A DNA stretch of 64,000 nucleotides from Actinoplanes sp. TBRC 11911 (GTDB taxonomy: Bacteria; Actinomycetota; Actinomycetes; Mycobacteriales; Micromonosporaceae): NCBI RefSeq assembly GCF_012933445.1, contig NZ_JABBNC010000013.1:124001-188000 (forward strand), read 5' to 3'. This document shows positions 18,363 to 26,451 of the stretch, in pieces. Each line of letters opens with the position of its first letter. Positions within the stretch are counted from its first letter, which is position 1. Both the position numbers and the translations under genes were made by a program. The notes beneath the pieces are model-generated. The model was not told the DNA's origin. It worked only from the letters and a program-made list of their open reading frames with translations, and made no database searches.

Positions 18363-19630
18363 CGCGTGGTGTCGTTTGAGGTTGCTGCCGGGCGAAGGTC
18401 ACGGTGGCGTAGCACCAACGCGGACACGAGCCGGGTTCCTGGCGGGCAGGGCCGGGTCGCAAGCGGTCCGGGGTGATGCAGTTCGTAGCCGATGTCGAGG
18501 CCTTCCAGGGTGCTCAGCTGAGCGAGCAGGACGGCAGGGCCGGGCCACGGCCGGGTAAGCAGCACCTCGGTGATGTCGCGCTCCGGTTGGCCGTCGAGGA
18601 GGCGCTCGGCGATGCTTCGCAGGGTGTCTTGCAGTGACGGCAGCGGGTCCGTAGGGGTGTCGGCTACTGCCGGCTCCGGGATCGGATCGGGGATCGCCTC
18701 GTAGGTCAGCTCGCGGACGGCGCCGAGGACCTGGGTGGGATCGATCCAGATGGGAGATTCGTCGAAGGCGATGCCGTCCCACAAGGCGGCCAGGCGGTGC
18801 GTCCCGGCGGTCCGCATGACCTCATGTACTTCGTCGCGTTGGACCCAATGGCCCAGGACGCCGCGGGATCGGCTGAGCAGTTTCAGCAGGCGCAGCTGCT
18901 GGGCGACGTAGCGGTCGCCAGCCTCGTTGAAGCGTTCCAGGTCGTCAGTCAACTGGTCGGCGAATCTGGCGACGACTGAGTCTCTGAGCTGGCTGATCCG
19001 TGTCCGCAGTACCCGGTCATCGGTTTCTCCGGCGAGCTCGAGGATCGAGGTCGTCTTGCGGCTGTCCACGGCGCGTCGAACCTCGTTGGCGAAAGTGGAC
19101 AGGACCCGCCGTAGTTCGGCGAGGTCGGCTCGGATGTCCTCGGCGGAGGCCTCGGACGACGACGCCCGTGCCTGCGCCCGGCTGAACATCTCCAGCAGGG
19201 CCTTCTGACCGGACATGGTCTTCAGCCACGGAACGAGGATGAGGCTCAGTGAACCGGACAGGGTCAGGCGCACATCCTGCTCGTTGATGACCTCTTTCTC
19301 TTTTTCGACCGCCCCTGCGGTCATTAACGCGGACAGGCGGCGTTCAAGCACTGATCGGCGATGGCGGGGTTCGAGTCGTTCGAACAAGCGGCGGGTGGCC
19401 ACGCCGTCGCCGTGTGGATCAAGGTCGGCGAGTGCCCGGCAAATGTCGACCGCGGCGGCGATTTCCTCATCTGAACTGTCGAGTGCGCCTGCTTCTTTGA
19501 GCATGATGCCGAGAACGCCGGCGACGCGCTGGGCTTGGCTGCTGCGGAAGGGGTACGGCGATCGCGGAAGCGTGGCGGAAGGATTTGCCGACATCGTGTC
19601 GCCGGATGTATTCATGTCCGGTGCGGTCAC
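18359..19630 (-). CDS. Kleisin/MukF-like (JetA-like) subunit of SMC operon (putative)
   Basis: 423 residues, first gene of the operon. Residues about 20-125 resemble the N-terminal winged-helix region of MukF/JetA proteins (AADICRALADLDPHGDGVATRRLFERLE...). A long helical middle follows (RADLAELRRVLSTFANEVRRAVDSR, FADQLTDDLERFNEAGDRYVAQQLRLL). The proline-rich linker PDPIPEPAVADTPTDPLPSL leads to a C-terminal domain with DITEVLLTRPWPGPAVLLAQLS. This plan fits a kleisin that ties the two SMC heads. The GTG at 19630 lacks a good ribosome-binding site, and ATGs at about 19615 and 19594 are alternative starts. The stop overlaps the next gene by four bases. The kinase gene is transcribed divergently from about 130 bases away. 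Confidence 0.65.
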   Translation of the reverse strand: MTAPDMNTSGDTMSANPSATLPRSPYPFRSSQAQRVAGVLGIMLKEAGALDSSDEEIAAAVDICRALADLDPHGDGVATRRLFERLEPRHRRSVLERRLSALMTAGAVEKEKEVINEQDVRLTLSGSLSLILVPWLKTMSGQKALLEMFSRAQARASSSEASAEDIRADLAELRRVLSTFANEVRRAVDSRKTTSILELAGETDDRVLRTRISQLRDSVVARFADQLTDDLERFNEAGDRYVAQQLRLLKLLSRSRGVLGHWVQRDEVHEVMRTAGTHRLAALWDGIAFDESPIWIDPTQVLGAVRELTYEAIPDPIPEPAVADTPTDPLPSLQDTLRSIAERLLDGQPERDITEVLLTRPWPGPAVLLAQLSTLEGLDIGYELHHPGPLATRPCPPGTRLVSALVLRHRDLRPAATSNDTTR

Positions 19631-19760
19631 ACTGCCGAAGGGTAACGGATGTCAATCAGGCTGTAATCGGCTGCTCGGACGATGCACCTCGCACGCGTTG
19701 CGGTATCCGCCCCGTCGATGCCCGGCCCGGCGTGATCACCCCCTCGATGGGAAGGGATTC

Positions 19761-21227
19761 GTGGAAGGTCCAGAGCTAGACGGCGGCCAGACTCCGGCCG
19801 GCAAAGCACCGAAGCTAACCTCCACACGGGTGACGAGAGTCGCCACCAGTGCCGTGCCCATCGCAGGTCTGCCGAGCAGCCTCGATGCGTATCCCGTTTA
19901 CCAGATCCGGGTCAAAGACGGGGCGGAGCAATCTGCCACGCTGCTGCGCCTGCACATACGCGCGGTGAGCGCGGCACGTGCGGCGACGTGGCCCGCGGCG
20001 CTCGCGGCCATGGACGACGCCACCACCCGATGGCTGTTCAAGCACGGTGCAGGTAAAGCCAAGCGGTTGCGTGATCGATTCGGTGATCAGACGCTCGACC
20101 TGCTTTACCGGTGGAGCTCCGCCGGGGTCGTCGTCTTCGAAGTGGATCCACCGGCTCAGCCAGGCGGCCCCCACGGCAGCGTTTACGCCTGGCGGCTCAG
20201 CGACGCCGTGAAGGCGCACGCCGACGAGCTGACGCAGCGGGCGCGCCAGCAGCAGACCCTTCTCCAAGATCAGGCACGTGAGCTGGCCGAGCAGCTTCGG
20301 TCCTGGCCTGCGCTGCAGCTGCTGTCACAAACCCTGATCGAGGCGCCCGACGCCGCCTTCGCCGAACACGCGATCACCGCAGCCGAATCCCTCATCGACG
20401 ACCTGCGCCAGAAACCGCGGATCGAACAGGTCGCGTCGGCCGGGGATGCGCCCGCCGCCGAAGACATGATCCTTCAGCGGCTTGGCCGGGGCCAGATGCG
20501 CGACTACCTCGTCGAGCGGGAGCCGATCGCCCGCGGCGGGCAGGCGGTGGTCTCGGTTGCCACGCACAAGGCCACCCGGCACAGGGTCGCCTACAAACGG
20601 GTCCGCGTCCGAGACGCCGACGCGCGCGCCCGGATGCGTCGGGAGATCGATTTCGGCCGCCTTTTTGGGGACCATCCTCATGTCATGCCCATCCTGGATG
20701 CCGACCCTGACGGCTTCTGGTTCGTCATGCCCCTGGCGAACGGGACAGCGTCACAGCACGCGCCGAAGCTACAGCATGTCGATCAGCTGAAAACCATGGT
20801 GATCTCCGTTTGCGAAGGTCTCCGCGAACCGCACCGGCAGGGTCTGGTGCACCGGGATCTCAAACCCGACAACCTCCTGCTTCTGCACGGCCGGTGGACG
20901 GTCGCCGACTGGGGACTGGGCCGCCGCCCTCGCGGGGAGACCACTGAGCCCGAACGCACCAGGACCGGATCAGGGTACGGGACGGTAGGTTTCGCCGCTC
21001 CCGAGCTTTCCGTAGACGCCCACGACGTCGGACCATCAGCCGACATTTACAGCATCGGCCAGATCATCGGAGCGATCCTGACCGCAAAGACGCCCCAAGC
21101 GAACATCCCACTCCTACCGGCGACAGGGCCTTGGATCAGCATCGTCGAGCACACGACTCGCTATCACCCGGCCGCACGACCCCAGAGCGTCGACGAGCTG
21201 CTCGACGCCGTCAACGCTGTCGGCTAG
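19761..21227 (+). CDS. Serine/threonine protein kinase with N-terminal helical domain
   Basis: 488 residues from the GTG at 19761, preceded by GAAGGGA. The open frame extends further upstream but runs antisense through the kleisin-like gene. Residues 1-245 form an unfamiliar helical region with a Gln-rich coiled coil near 160-185. The kinase domain spans about 253-488: glycine loop IARGGQAVV, ATP lysine in VAYK (279), catalytic loop HRDLKPDN (364-371), metal-binding DWG in place of DFG (383-385), and an APE motif at 413-415. All key residues are present, so it should be active. There is no membrane helix or PASTA domain, unlike housekeeping PknB. It is divergent from the SMC operon and followed two bases later by a nuclease-like gene, which suggests a regulatory or signalling role in that system. 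Confidence 0.85.
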   Translation: MEGPELDGGQTPAGKAPKLTSTRVTRVATSAVPIAGLPSSLDAYPVYQIRVKDGAEQSATLLRLHIRAVSAARAATWPAALAAMDDATTRWLFKHGAGKAKRLRDRFGDQTLDLLYRWSSAGVVVFEVDPPAQPGGPHGSVYAWRLSDAVKAHADELTQRARQQQTLLQDQARELAEQLRSWPALQLLSQTLIEAPDAAFAEHAITAAESLIDDLRQKPRIEQVASAGDAPAAEDMILQRLGRGQMRDYLVEREPIARGGQAVVSVATHKATRHRVAYKRVRVRDADARARMRREIDFGRLFGDHPHVMPILDADPDGFWFVMPLANGTASQHAPKLQHVDQLKTMVISVCEGLREPHRQGLVHRDLKPDNLLLLHGRWTVADWGLGRRPRGETTEPERTRTGSGYGTVGFAAPELSVDAHDVGPSADIYSIGQIIGAILTAKTPQANIPLLPATGPWISIVEHTTRYHPAARPQSVDELLDAVNAVG

Positions 21228-21229
21228 TC

Positions 21230-22249
21230 GTGTACGATCCGCGGGTGGTCAGGGTCTCGCTGGAACCGTATTTCCTTCACCACGAACAGGTCGTCGGCCT
21301 CCTCGGCACGCAGCGAGCCGCGCAGGCCGCCGACCGGTCGACTCGGCCGGCCGGTCTTGCGGTAACAGCGCCGTATGCGCTGGCGGCGGCGCTCGCCGAG
21401 GCCTTACCGATGCTGGGGATCGCAGAGCTGCAGAAACTCGTTCACGAGCAACAGCTCCGCATCGGACAAATTGTCGGCATCGAACAGACCCTCACGTTTC
21501 GACGCGCGAAAGAACGCGATCAAGCCGGTGACAAACCGGTGGACTTCCACGCCACGTTGAACACCGACGACAGTGTGACCGTCCACGGATCGTTCAACTC
21601 GTCGCGGCTCGTTGCCGATTCGGCCGCCGGCCAACTCATCGGCAGCCGGCCCGTCTACGTCGTCGGCACGGTGATCGCCTTCGACAGGTCTCACATCGAG
21701 CTGCGACCGGCGTTCGTCGGGGTGCGGTCGTTCATCGAGGACGACGAACTCGCCGCCTACGGCTTCACTCCGAGCCGCCGCGTCTACCCGGCCGACGTCG
21801 ATCAGTTCGCGGCCGCGAATTTCCGGAGCCCCGTGACCCAGCAGGACCTGGACGCGCTTCTGGCAACTCCGGAGGAGACTGTCAAGCGTACGCTGGCAGC
21901 CATTATCGGCGAATTGTTCGTCCACAAAGATTGGGGTGGAGAAAAGTCTGACCTGTACTCTGCACGGCTTCAAGTCCAGGGGCGCTACATGTCGACGGCC
22001 TGGCTACTCAAGGGGCCCGGATTCCCCAAGCCCATGACCGTCAAGGCCCTCGGTAAGAACGGCGACCAGATCGTGCGTCTTTTCAGCGAGCCTGCCGAGC
22101 TGCTGGTCATTCAGCACTGCCATGAGATCACCCCAAACGTGGTCAGCACGATGGAAACCTTCGCGCACGACCTCCGCAACCCACGCAAATACATGGTCCT
22201 CGACGGCCCTGACACGGCCCGAGTCTTGAAAATGCATGGGATCCTGTAG
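21230..22249 (+). CDS. Conserved protein with possible restriction-endonuclease-like C-terminal domain
   Basis: 339 residues from the GTG at 21230, two bases after the kinase stop. GTG 21245 is an alternative start. The C-terminal half has a conserved-looking block: DWGGEKSDLYS (234-244), WLLKG (258-262), KNGDQIVRLF (276-285) and LLVIQHC (291-297). The spacing of acidic residues followed by a hydrophobic strand ending in Lys resembles PD-(D/E)xK nuclease cores, and I recall this GEKSDLY...LKG...GxNGDQ signature from other actinobacterial proteins of unknown function. The tight coupling to the kinase gene suggests a target or effector. Nuclease activity is inference, not shown. Confidence 0.6.
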   Translation: MYDPRVVRVSLEPYFLHHEQVVGLLGTQRAAQAADRSTRPAGLAVTAPYALAAALAEALPMLGIAELQKLVHEQQLRIGQIVGIEQTLTFRRAKERDQAGDKPVDFHATLNTDDSVTVHGSFNSSRLVADSAAGQLIGSRPVYVVGTVIAFDRSHIELRPAFVGVRSFIEDDELAAYGFTPSRRVYPADVDQFAAANFRSPVTQQDLDALLATPEETVKRTLAAIIGELFVHKDWGGEKSDLYSARLQVQGRYMSTAWLLKGPGFPKPMTVKALGKNGDQIVRLFSEPAELLVIQHCHEITPNVVSTMETFAHDLRNPRKYMVLDGPDTARVLKMHGIL

Positions 22250-22329
22250 CAGCGCCGTCGACCGGCAAACGCCCGAAGTACACATGCTCCTGAACGCATT
22301 CGACGAGGCGAGGGGTCAGCCGATGGCCA

Positions 22330-22560
22330 TGGGTCGTGAATCACCGCCATCGCCGTCGACCGGCTGACCTGCAAACATATCTGCGCGAAGCGCGGATATG
22401 TGCTGGGCTCTCCGCCGCCGAGGCCGATCCCAAGACATTTGGCGTCGGCGATTTCAGCCGCCCAGGCGACCACACGATCCGCGCTCAGCATCGCGGTCTG
22501 CTTCGGCGCGTAAAAATAGGCGCAGTGAAGGTCACACGCGTTGGTCAGGAGCTACGGACA
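22330..22560 (-). pseudogene. Radical SAM protein remnant
   Basis: On the minus strand the sequence reads LTNACDLHCAYFYAPK and then AKCLGIGLGGGEPSTYPRF, clearly the N-terminal radical SAM signature (CxxxCxxC) and the GGGEP motif. The third cysteine is replaced by Phe (CDLHCAYF), an in-frame TAG precedes the motif with the upstream part in another frame, and similarity ends after about 70 residues. The gene cannot make an iron-sulphur enzyme. It is a relic between the kinase/nuclease operon and the STAND gene. Confidence 0.65.
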
Positions 22561-22599
22561 GGTACCGTGGAGCCTGGGAGTAGTCGTCGTCCGCAACGT

Positions 22600-23301
22600 T
22601 AAACCTCGTCGGCCAGGACGTTCAGCCCCGAATGGCGATCGAACAGATGCACCCCGGCTCGGGATCGGCGAATCTGCAGCGGCATCGGTCAGTCCTGAAT
22701 TAATCAGCGATCCAAGTGATCTTGAGGTTCAATTTTACTTCATCGCCTCGCCGTGACGACCCGGCGCACCCATCGGCGTGCTGCGTCGGCGACGGTCCGT
22801 CTCGTAGTCCAGGGGTTCGTCGTTGTCGCTGCAGACTCCAATTGAGTGAACGATCGCGCTTGTAGCTGTCGTGGTTCATCCGGTCTAATCCAGACCGCGC
22901 AGAGCCTTCAGCCGTCGTCCCGCATCGGTAGGGGCCGAGCGGGCGGAAACGGAGCGAGGGTTACGGCGACCGCGGGTTACCCGGTTAGCTGTAGTTCGCC
23001 GTCCGGCAGAGAGCACCGTCCGCCCTCGGTTGTGACGTGCTTGGGGGACTTGCCGTTCTTGTTGAGAGTGAAGGGCCTTTTGCCGCAACACGGACATGTA
23101 TTTCGGATAAGCGGGCGTTGGCATCTGCCGTAGAGCTGACGGTCGAGCACGTAGCGCATCGTGCCCGATCCAGAGCAAACTCTTTGCTCCCAGGAGAGCC
23201 AGCCGATGTCTTCGCCGTAGCCGGTCGCCGCTTAAGACGCCCACCTGTATGTCCCCTAAAGCCTGGCCCTCTAGTCTGCGCATCCCGTCGGTCGAGGTAG
23301 A
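22600..23301. other. Intergenic relic region; possible zinc-ribbon fragment at 22977-23159 (minus)
   Basis: No complete gene. A 60-codon minus-strand frame encodes CPCCGKRPFTLNKNG...H...GGRC, which resembles the small Cys/His modules of actinobacterial mobile-element proteins (a CPxCG knuckle with downstream His and Cys). It may be the end of a decayed gene. The rest appears non-coding. Confidence 0.35.
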
Positions 23302-25890
23302 TCATTGGGGGAGCCTGCTTAGACGTTCCCGGATGTCGGCTACGAGATCCTGCTTACCGCCCTCTAAGAGGACGGTGATCGCGTGTTCCCCGATGCTTCG
23401 GGCACCTGGCAACCCCTCCTCCACAAGGATGAAGAAGAGGCTGCCTGCGGTCAGCCCTTCTTCCGGCCGTGCGCCAATATCCCTGAATATCTTTAATGCC
23501 TGATAGTGAGTTAGAACGGCGTCATCGATCCGACCTACACCGAATAAGCTGATGCCCAGCTGCCGGTATGCCTGCCCCTCGCCGTACCGGTCCGCGAATG
23601 CTTGGAAGATTTGTCCAGCTCGGGCGTGTGCATTGATGGCCTCGTCGAGATGGTTGAGTCCGGACAACGCGCGTCCGAGGCCAGCCCAGGTTTGCGCAAG
23701 TCCGTACTGGTCCTGAAGTTGATCAAAGATCTTGTAGGCCGCGGTGTGGGCTTTGTATGCCTCATGGTGTCGGCCTAGTTGATGCAGAGCGATGCCGAGA
23801 TTGTTCCAGGCCAGACCTTCACCTTGACTATCGCCCGTCTGCTGAAAAATGTCCCGAGCTTGGATGGCCGCGTCGACGGCCTCGTCAAGACGGCCGACGT
23901 TAGCGAGCGCAAGGCTCAGGTCGTTTGACGCCACTGCCGCGCTGTGTAAATCTCCCGCCTCCCGGAAGAGCCTACAAGCTTGCGCCTGTGCTTCCGCTGC
24001 TTCGTCTTCCTGTCCGTTCTCGGCAAGAGCTCCCCCGAGGTTGCCCCACGCTTTGGCTTCACCGTGTTTGTCGCCGGTCGTCCGGAGGATGTCGCGCGCG
24101 TCGATGCTGACTTCGATAGCTTTGTCGAGCTGTTTCGTCTGGCGTAGAACGATGCCGAAGTCGTTCCATACGCGGGCTTGCCCGTGCGTATCCCCAACTC
24201 TATCCAGCAGTTCGAGGCTGTTGCCGAACGCGGCGGCCGCCTCCTCGAAACGCTGCATCGCGGTCAGCGCGAGTCCGAGGTGGTTCCACGCTGCGCCTTC
24301 GTGCTGCTGGTTGCCGAGCTGGTGGAGTATCTGCTGGGCATGGGTCGCTGCCTCAGCGGCCGCATCATGGTTCCCAGCTTGGTAGAGCGCGAAACTGAGG
24401 TTGTTCGAGGCAATGGCTTCGCCGGATCGGTCCTCGTTGCGGTGGCAAAGTTGCCTTGCCTGGCTGGTGAGAGTAATCCAGTCTTGGAGATGGCGACGCA
24501 GGCTTAGGTATTCACCGAGGGTCAGGGCGAGATCGATTGTTATCTCGGTCATCTGGAGGTTCGGCGCGTTCGCGGCCACCGCCATCAGATTGGCAAGCTC
24601 GCCGTCCAGCCACATCAGGGCATCGTCGCGGCCGGCGAAGGTGTGTAGCTCGGCCGCCGCAGTCGGGATCAAGTGGGTACTCGCCGCGCTGGCAGCCCAT
24701 TGGTAGTAGCGGTACAAGCGCTGCCGCGCCTGACTCGCCTCGGACTCATTGTCGCCGTCATTGGTTTTCTGCTGTTCGGCTGCATGCAGGCGAAGTAGGT
24801 CGTGCATGCTCCAGCGTTCCGGCGCAGGCTCGGTCACCAAGTGCGCTCGATGCAGGTCGGCGAGTAGTTCCGCGGCTTGATGCTCCGAGTACCCGGCGAG
24901 GTGGGCGGCGGCGATGGTGGCGATGTCGGTGCCCGGATTGAGCGGCAGGAGTCGAAAGAGACGGGCCTGCGCATCGGTGAGATGCTGATAAGAGAGATCG
25001 AATGCCGAGCGTACGGCCTTCTGCTGGCGGGTCAGGCTGGATAGGCGATGCTGTTCGTCGCGCAACCGACCGGCCAACGTTCGTGTCTCGAGCTGAGGCC
25101 GGTCGACCAGTAGCGCCGCCACAATGCGCAAGGCGAGCGGCAGCCCTGCACACAGGCCGGCAAGATCGGCTAGTGACTTTCGGCCATCCGCCCGCAAACG
25201 TGGGTCGTCCGGGCCGAGGCGAAAACTGATCACCTCGGCCAGCAGTCCGGTGGACGGATCCTGGCCTAGGATGTCCAGGTCATGCAGCCGGGCATCCAAG
25301 TCGAGCGTGTGCCGGGAAGTCACCAGTACAGGTATCCGGCCGTCGCTCGGCAGCAGCGGACGCACCTGTTCCTCGCTGTCGACGTTGTCGATGACCAGCA
25401 GGAGCCGCTTGTCCTGGGCGGTATAGGCATCTACGATGCTGCGCCAGAGTAGGGATCGGCCGCTCAAGTCGGTCGGGATGTGTTCACCCGGAATCCCCAG
25501 CGCCGCTAGCCATCCAGCCAGCGCTTCCTCGGCGGTCACTCGGCGTTCGGGGTCGTAGCCGAACATGTCGATGAAGAGCACTCCACCAGGGAACCAGCCG
25601 TCGGCGAGGACTTGGTGCGCGGTGTGCAGGACCAGCTCGGTTTTGCCGACTCCAGCCATCCCGGCCACCGCGGACACCAGCTGGACTACGCCAGACTGGC
25701 CGGGCCTTAACGCGTTACGCAGGGCCTCGGCGGCATGCTCACGCCCGGCGAACACGGGCGTGGCCGGCGGAAGTCCTGTCAGGGCCGGTTTGATCTCGGC
25801 CGGCAATGTGACTGAGATGTTTCGGCCCATGATCACCGTGCTGAAGAACTGTCCTCCGGTGATTCGGTTCGATACCCGACCGAAGCTCAC
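23302..25890 (-). CDS. STAND NTPase (NB-ARC) with C-terminal TPR repeats and N-terminal RHIM-like motif
   Basis: 862 residues. Residues 8-27 (NRITGGQFFSTVIMGRNI) form a short motif also present twice in the neighbouring membrane protein. The NB-ARC module follows: P-loop GMAGVGKT at 77-84, Walker B RLLLVIDNVD at 162-171, and LVTSRH near 189-194. A winged-helix segment lies around 305-370. From about 430 to 850 at least nine TPR hairpins repeat the pattern GxAWNNLGxAL, a typical ligand-sensing array. This is the architecture of bacterial NLR-like proteins, which oligomerise on sensing an invader and recruit an effector. The GTG start overlaps the upstream gene's TGA (GTGA), so it is made together with that membrane protein, its likely effector partner. 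Confidence 0.92.
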   Translation of the reverse strand: MSFGRVSNRITGGQFFSTVIMGRNISVTLPAEIKPALTGLPPATPVFAGREHAAEALRNALRPGQSGVVQLVSAVAGMAGVGKTELVLHTAHQVLADGWFPGGVLFIDMFGYDPERRVTAEEALAGWLAALGIPGEHIPTDLSGRSLLWRSIVDAYTAQDKRLLLVIDNVDSEEQVRPLLPSDGRIPVLVTSRHTLDLDARLHDLDILGQDPSTGLLAEVISFRLGPDDPRLRADGRKSLADLAGLCAGLPLALRIVAALLVDRPQLETRTLAGRLRDEQHRLSSLTRQQKAVRSAFDLSYQHLTDAQARLFRLLPLNPGTDIATIAAAHLAGYSEHQAAELLADLHRAHLVTEPAPERWSMHDLLRLHAAEQQKTNDGDNESEASQARQRLYRYYQWAASAASTHLIPTAAAELHTFAGRDDALMWLDGELANLMAVAANAPNLQMTEITIDLALTLGEYLSLRRHLQDWITLTSQARQLCHRNEDRSGEAIASNNLSFALYQAGNHDAAAEAATHAQQILHQLGNQQHEGAAWNHLGLALTAMQRFEEAAAAFGNSLELLDRVGDTHGQARVWNDFGIVLRQTKQLDKAIEVSIDARDILRTTGDKHGEAKAWGNLGGALAENGQEDEAAEAQAQACRLFREAGDLHSAAVASNDLSLALANVGRLDEAVDAAIQARDIFQQTGDSQGEGLAWNNLGIALHQLGRHHEAYKAHTAAYKIFDQLQDQYGLAQTWAGLGRALSGLNHLDEAINAHARAGQIFQAFADRYGEGQAYRQLGISLFGVGRIDDAVLTHYQALKIFRDIGARPEEGLTAGSLFFILVEEGLPGARSIGEHAITVLLEGGKQDLVADIRERLSRLPQ

Positions 25891-26375
25891 TTCGTGGTTC
25901 CCGGTCCGTTGGGCTCGGGCGGAGAGGCAGGTGGCAATGTGACGTCTTCGATGTCCCGCCCCATGATCAAGGGCCCGTGGAAGGTTCCGCCCTGTACCTG
26001 GTTGCGGACCTCCGATGGCTCCTGCTCGCGGTGTGGCGCGGCATCAGCGGACGCGGGGCGACCGCTCGGGCCGACGCGTCGTACGTCCCGACCGAGCAGG
26101 GCCAGCCCCTCCACCGAGGCGTTGGAGACCGTGTTGTGAACCTTGTTCGTCGGCCCGGAGGAATCGCCGCGCGCCTTGACCGTGCTGTACACGCTCAACG
26201 CTAGCCCGGCGATGCCGAGGAACAAGCTGATCACACTGGACCAACGGTCGGCGTCCTCCAGCCCGGCTCGTGCCAGCGCTACCGCTACCGCCAGAACGAT
26301 CAGCCCGGCCACCAGACCCACGATCCACCACGGCTTGCCGATGCGCACAGTCACCCTTGCATTGTTGCCTGTCAC
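25887..26375 (-). CDS. Two-helix membrane protein with two C-terminal RHIM/amyloid-like motifs
   Basis: 162 residues if it starts at GTG 26375, which follows a GGGG ribosome-binding-like run. A longer open frame upstream overlaps the DUF499 gene and has non-protein-like composition. Membrane helices lie at about 16-37 and 45-67. The cytoplasmic-style tail carries two related motifs, NTVSNASVEGLALLGRDV (81-98) and NQVQGGTFHGPLIMGRDI (125-142). Both match the motif at the N-terminus of the STAND protein encoded immediately downstream. In described bacterial systems such shared RHIM-like sequences pass an amyloid-type signal from an NLR to a membrane-damaging partner. That mechanism is inferred here, while the motif sharing is directly visible. 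Confidence 0.8.
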   Translation of the reverse strand: MTGNNARVTVRIGKPWWIVGLVAGLIVLAVAVALARAGLEDADRWSSVISLFLGIAGLALSVYSTVKARGDSSGPTNKVHNTVSNASVEGLALLGRDVRRVGPSGRPASADAAPHREQEPSEVRNQVQGGTFHGPLIMGRDIEDVTLPPASPPEPNGPGTTK

Positions 26376-26451
26376 CGCAATCCCCAGAGCCCTGGAGGCC
26401 GCGCGAGCCGCCAGGAGGCACGCTGACGCGCCTCCGCCGGGCTCGGCGGGA

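Noticed and set aside
14061..19630. Complete type I Wadjet (JetABCD)
   Set aside because: No TOPRIM-domain JetD gene is present in or next to the operon, and there are two small subunits instead of one.
19215..19760. N-terminal extension of the kinase ORF
   Set aside because: This part is antisense to the kleisin-like gene and low-quality; the kinase protein is better started at GTG 19761.
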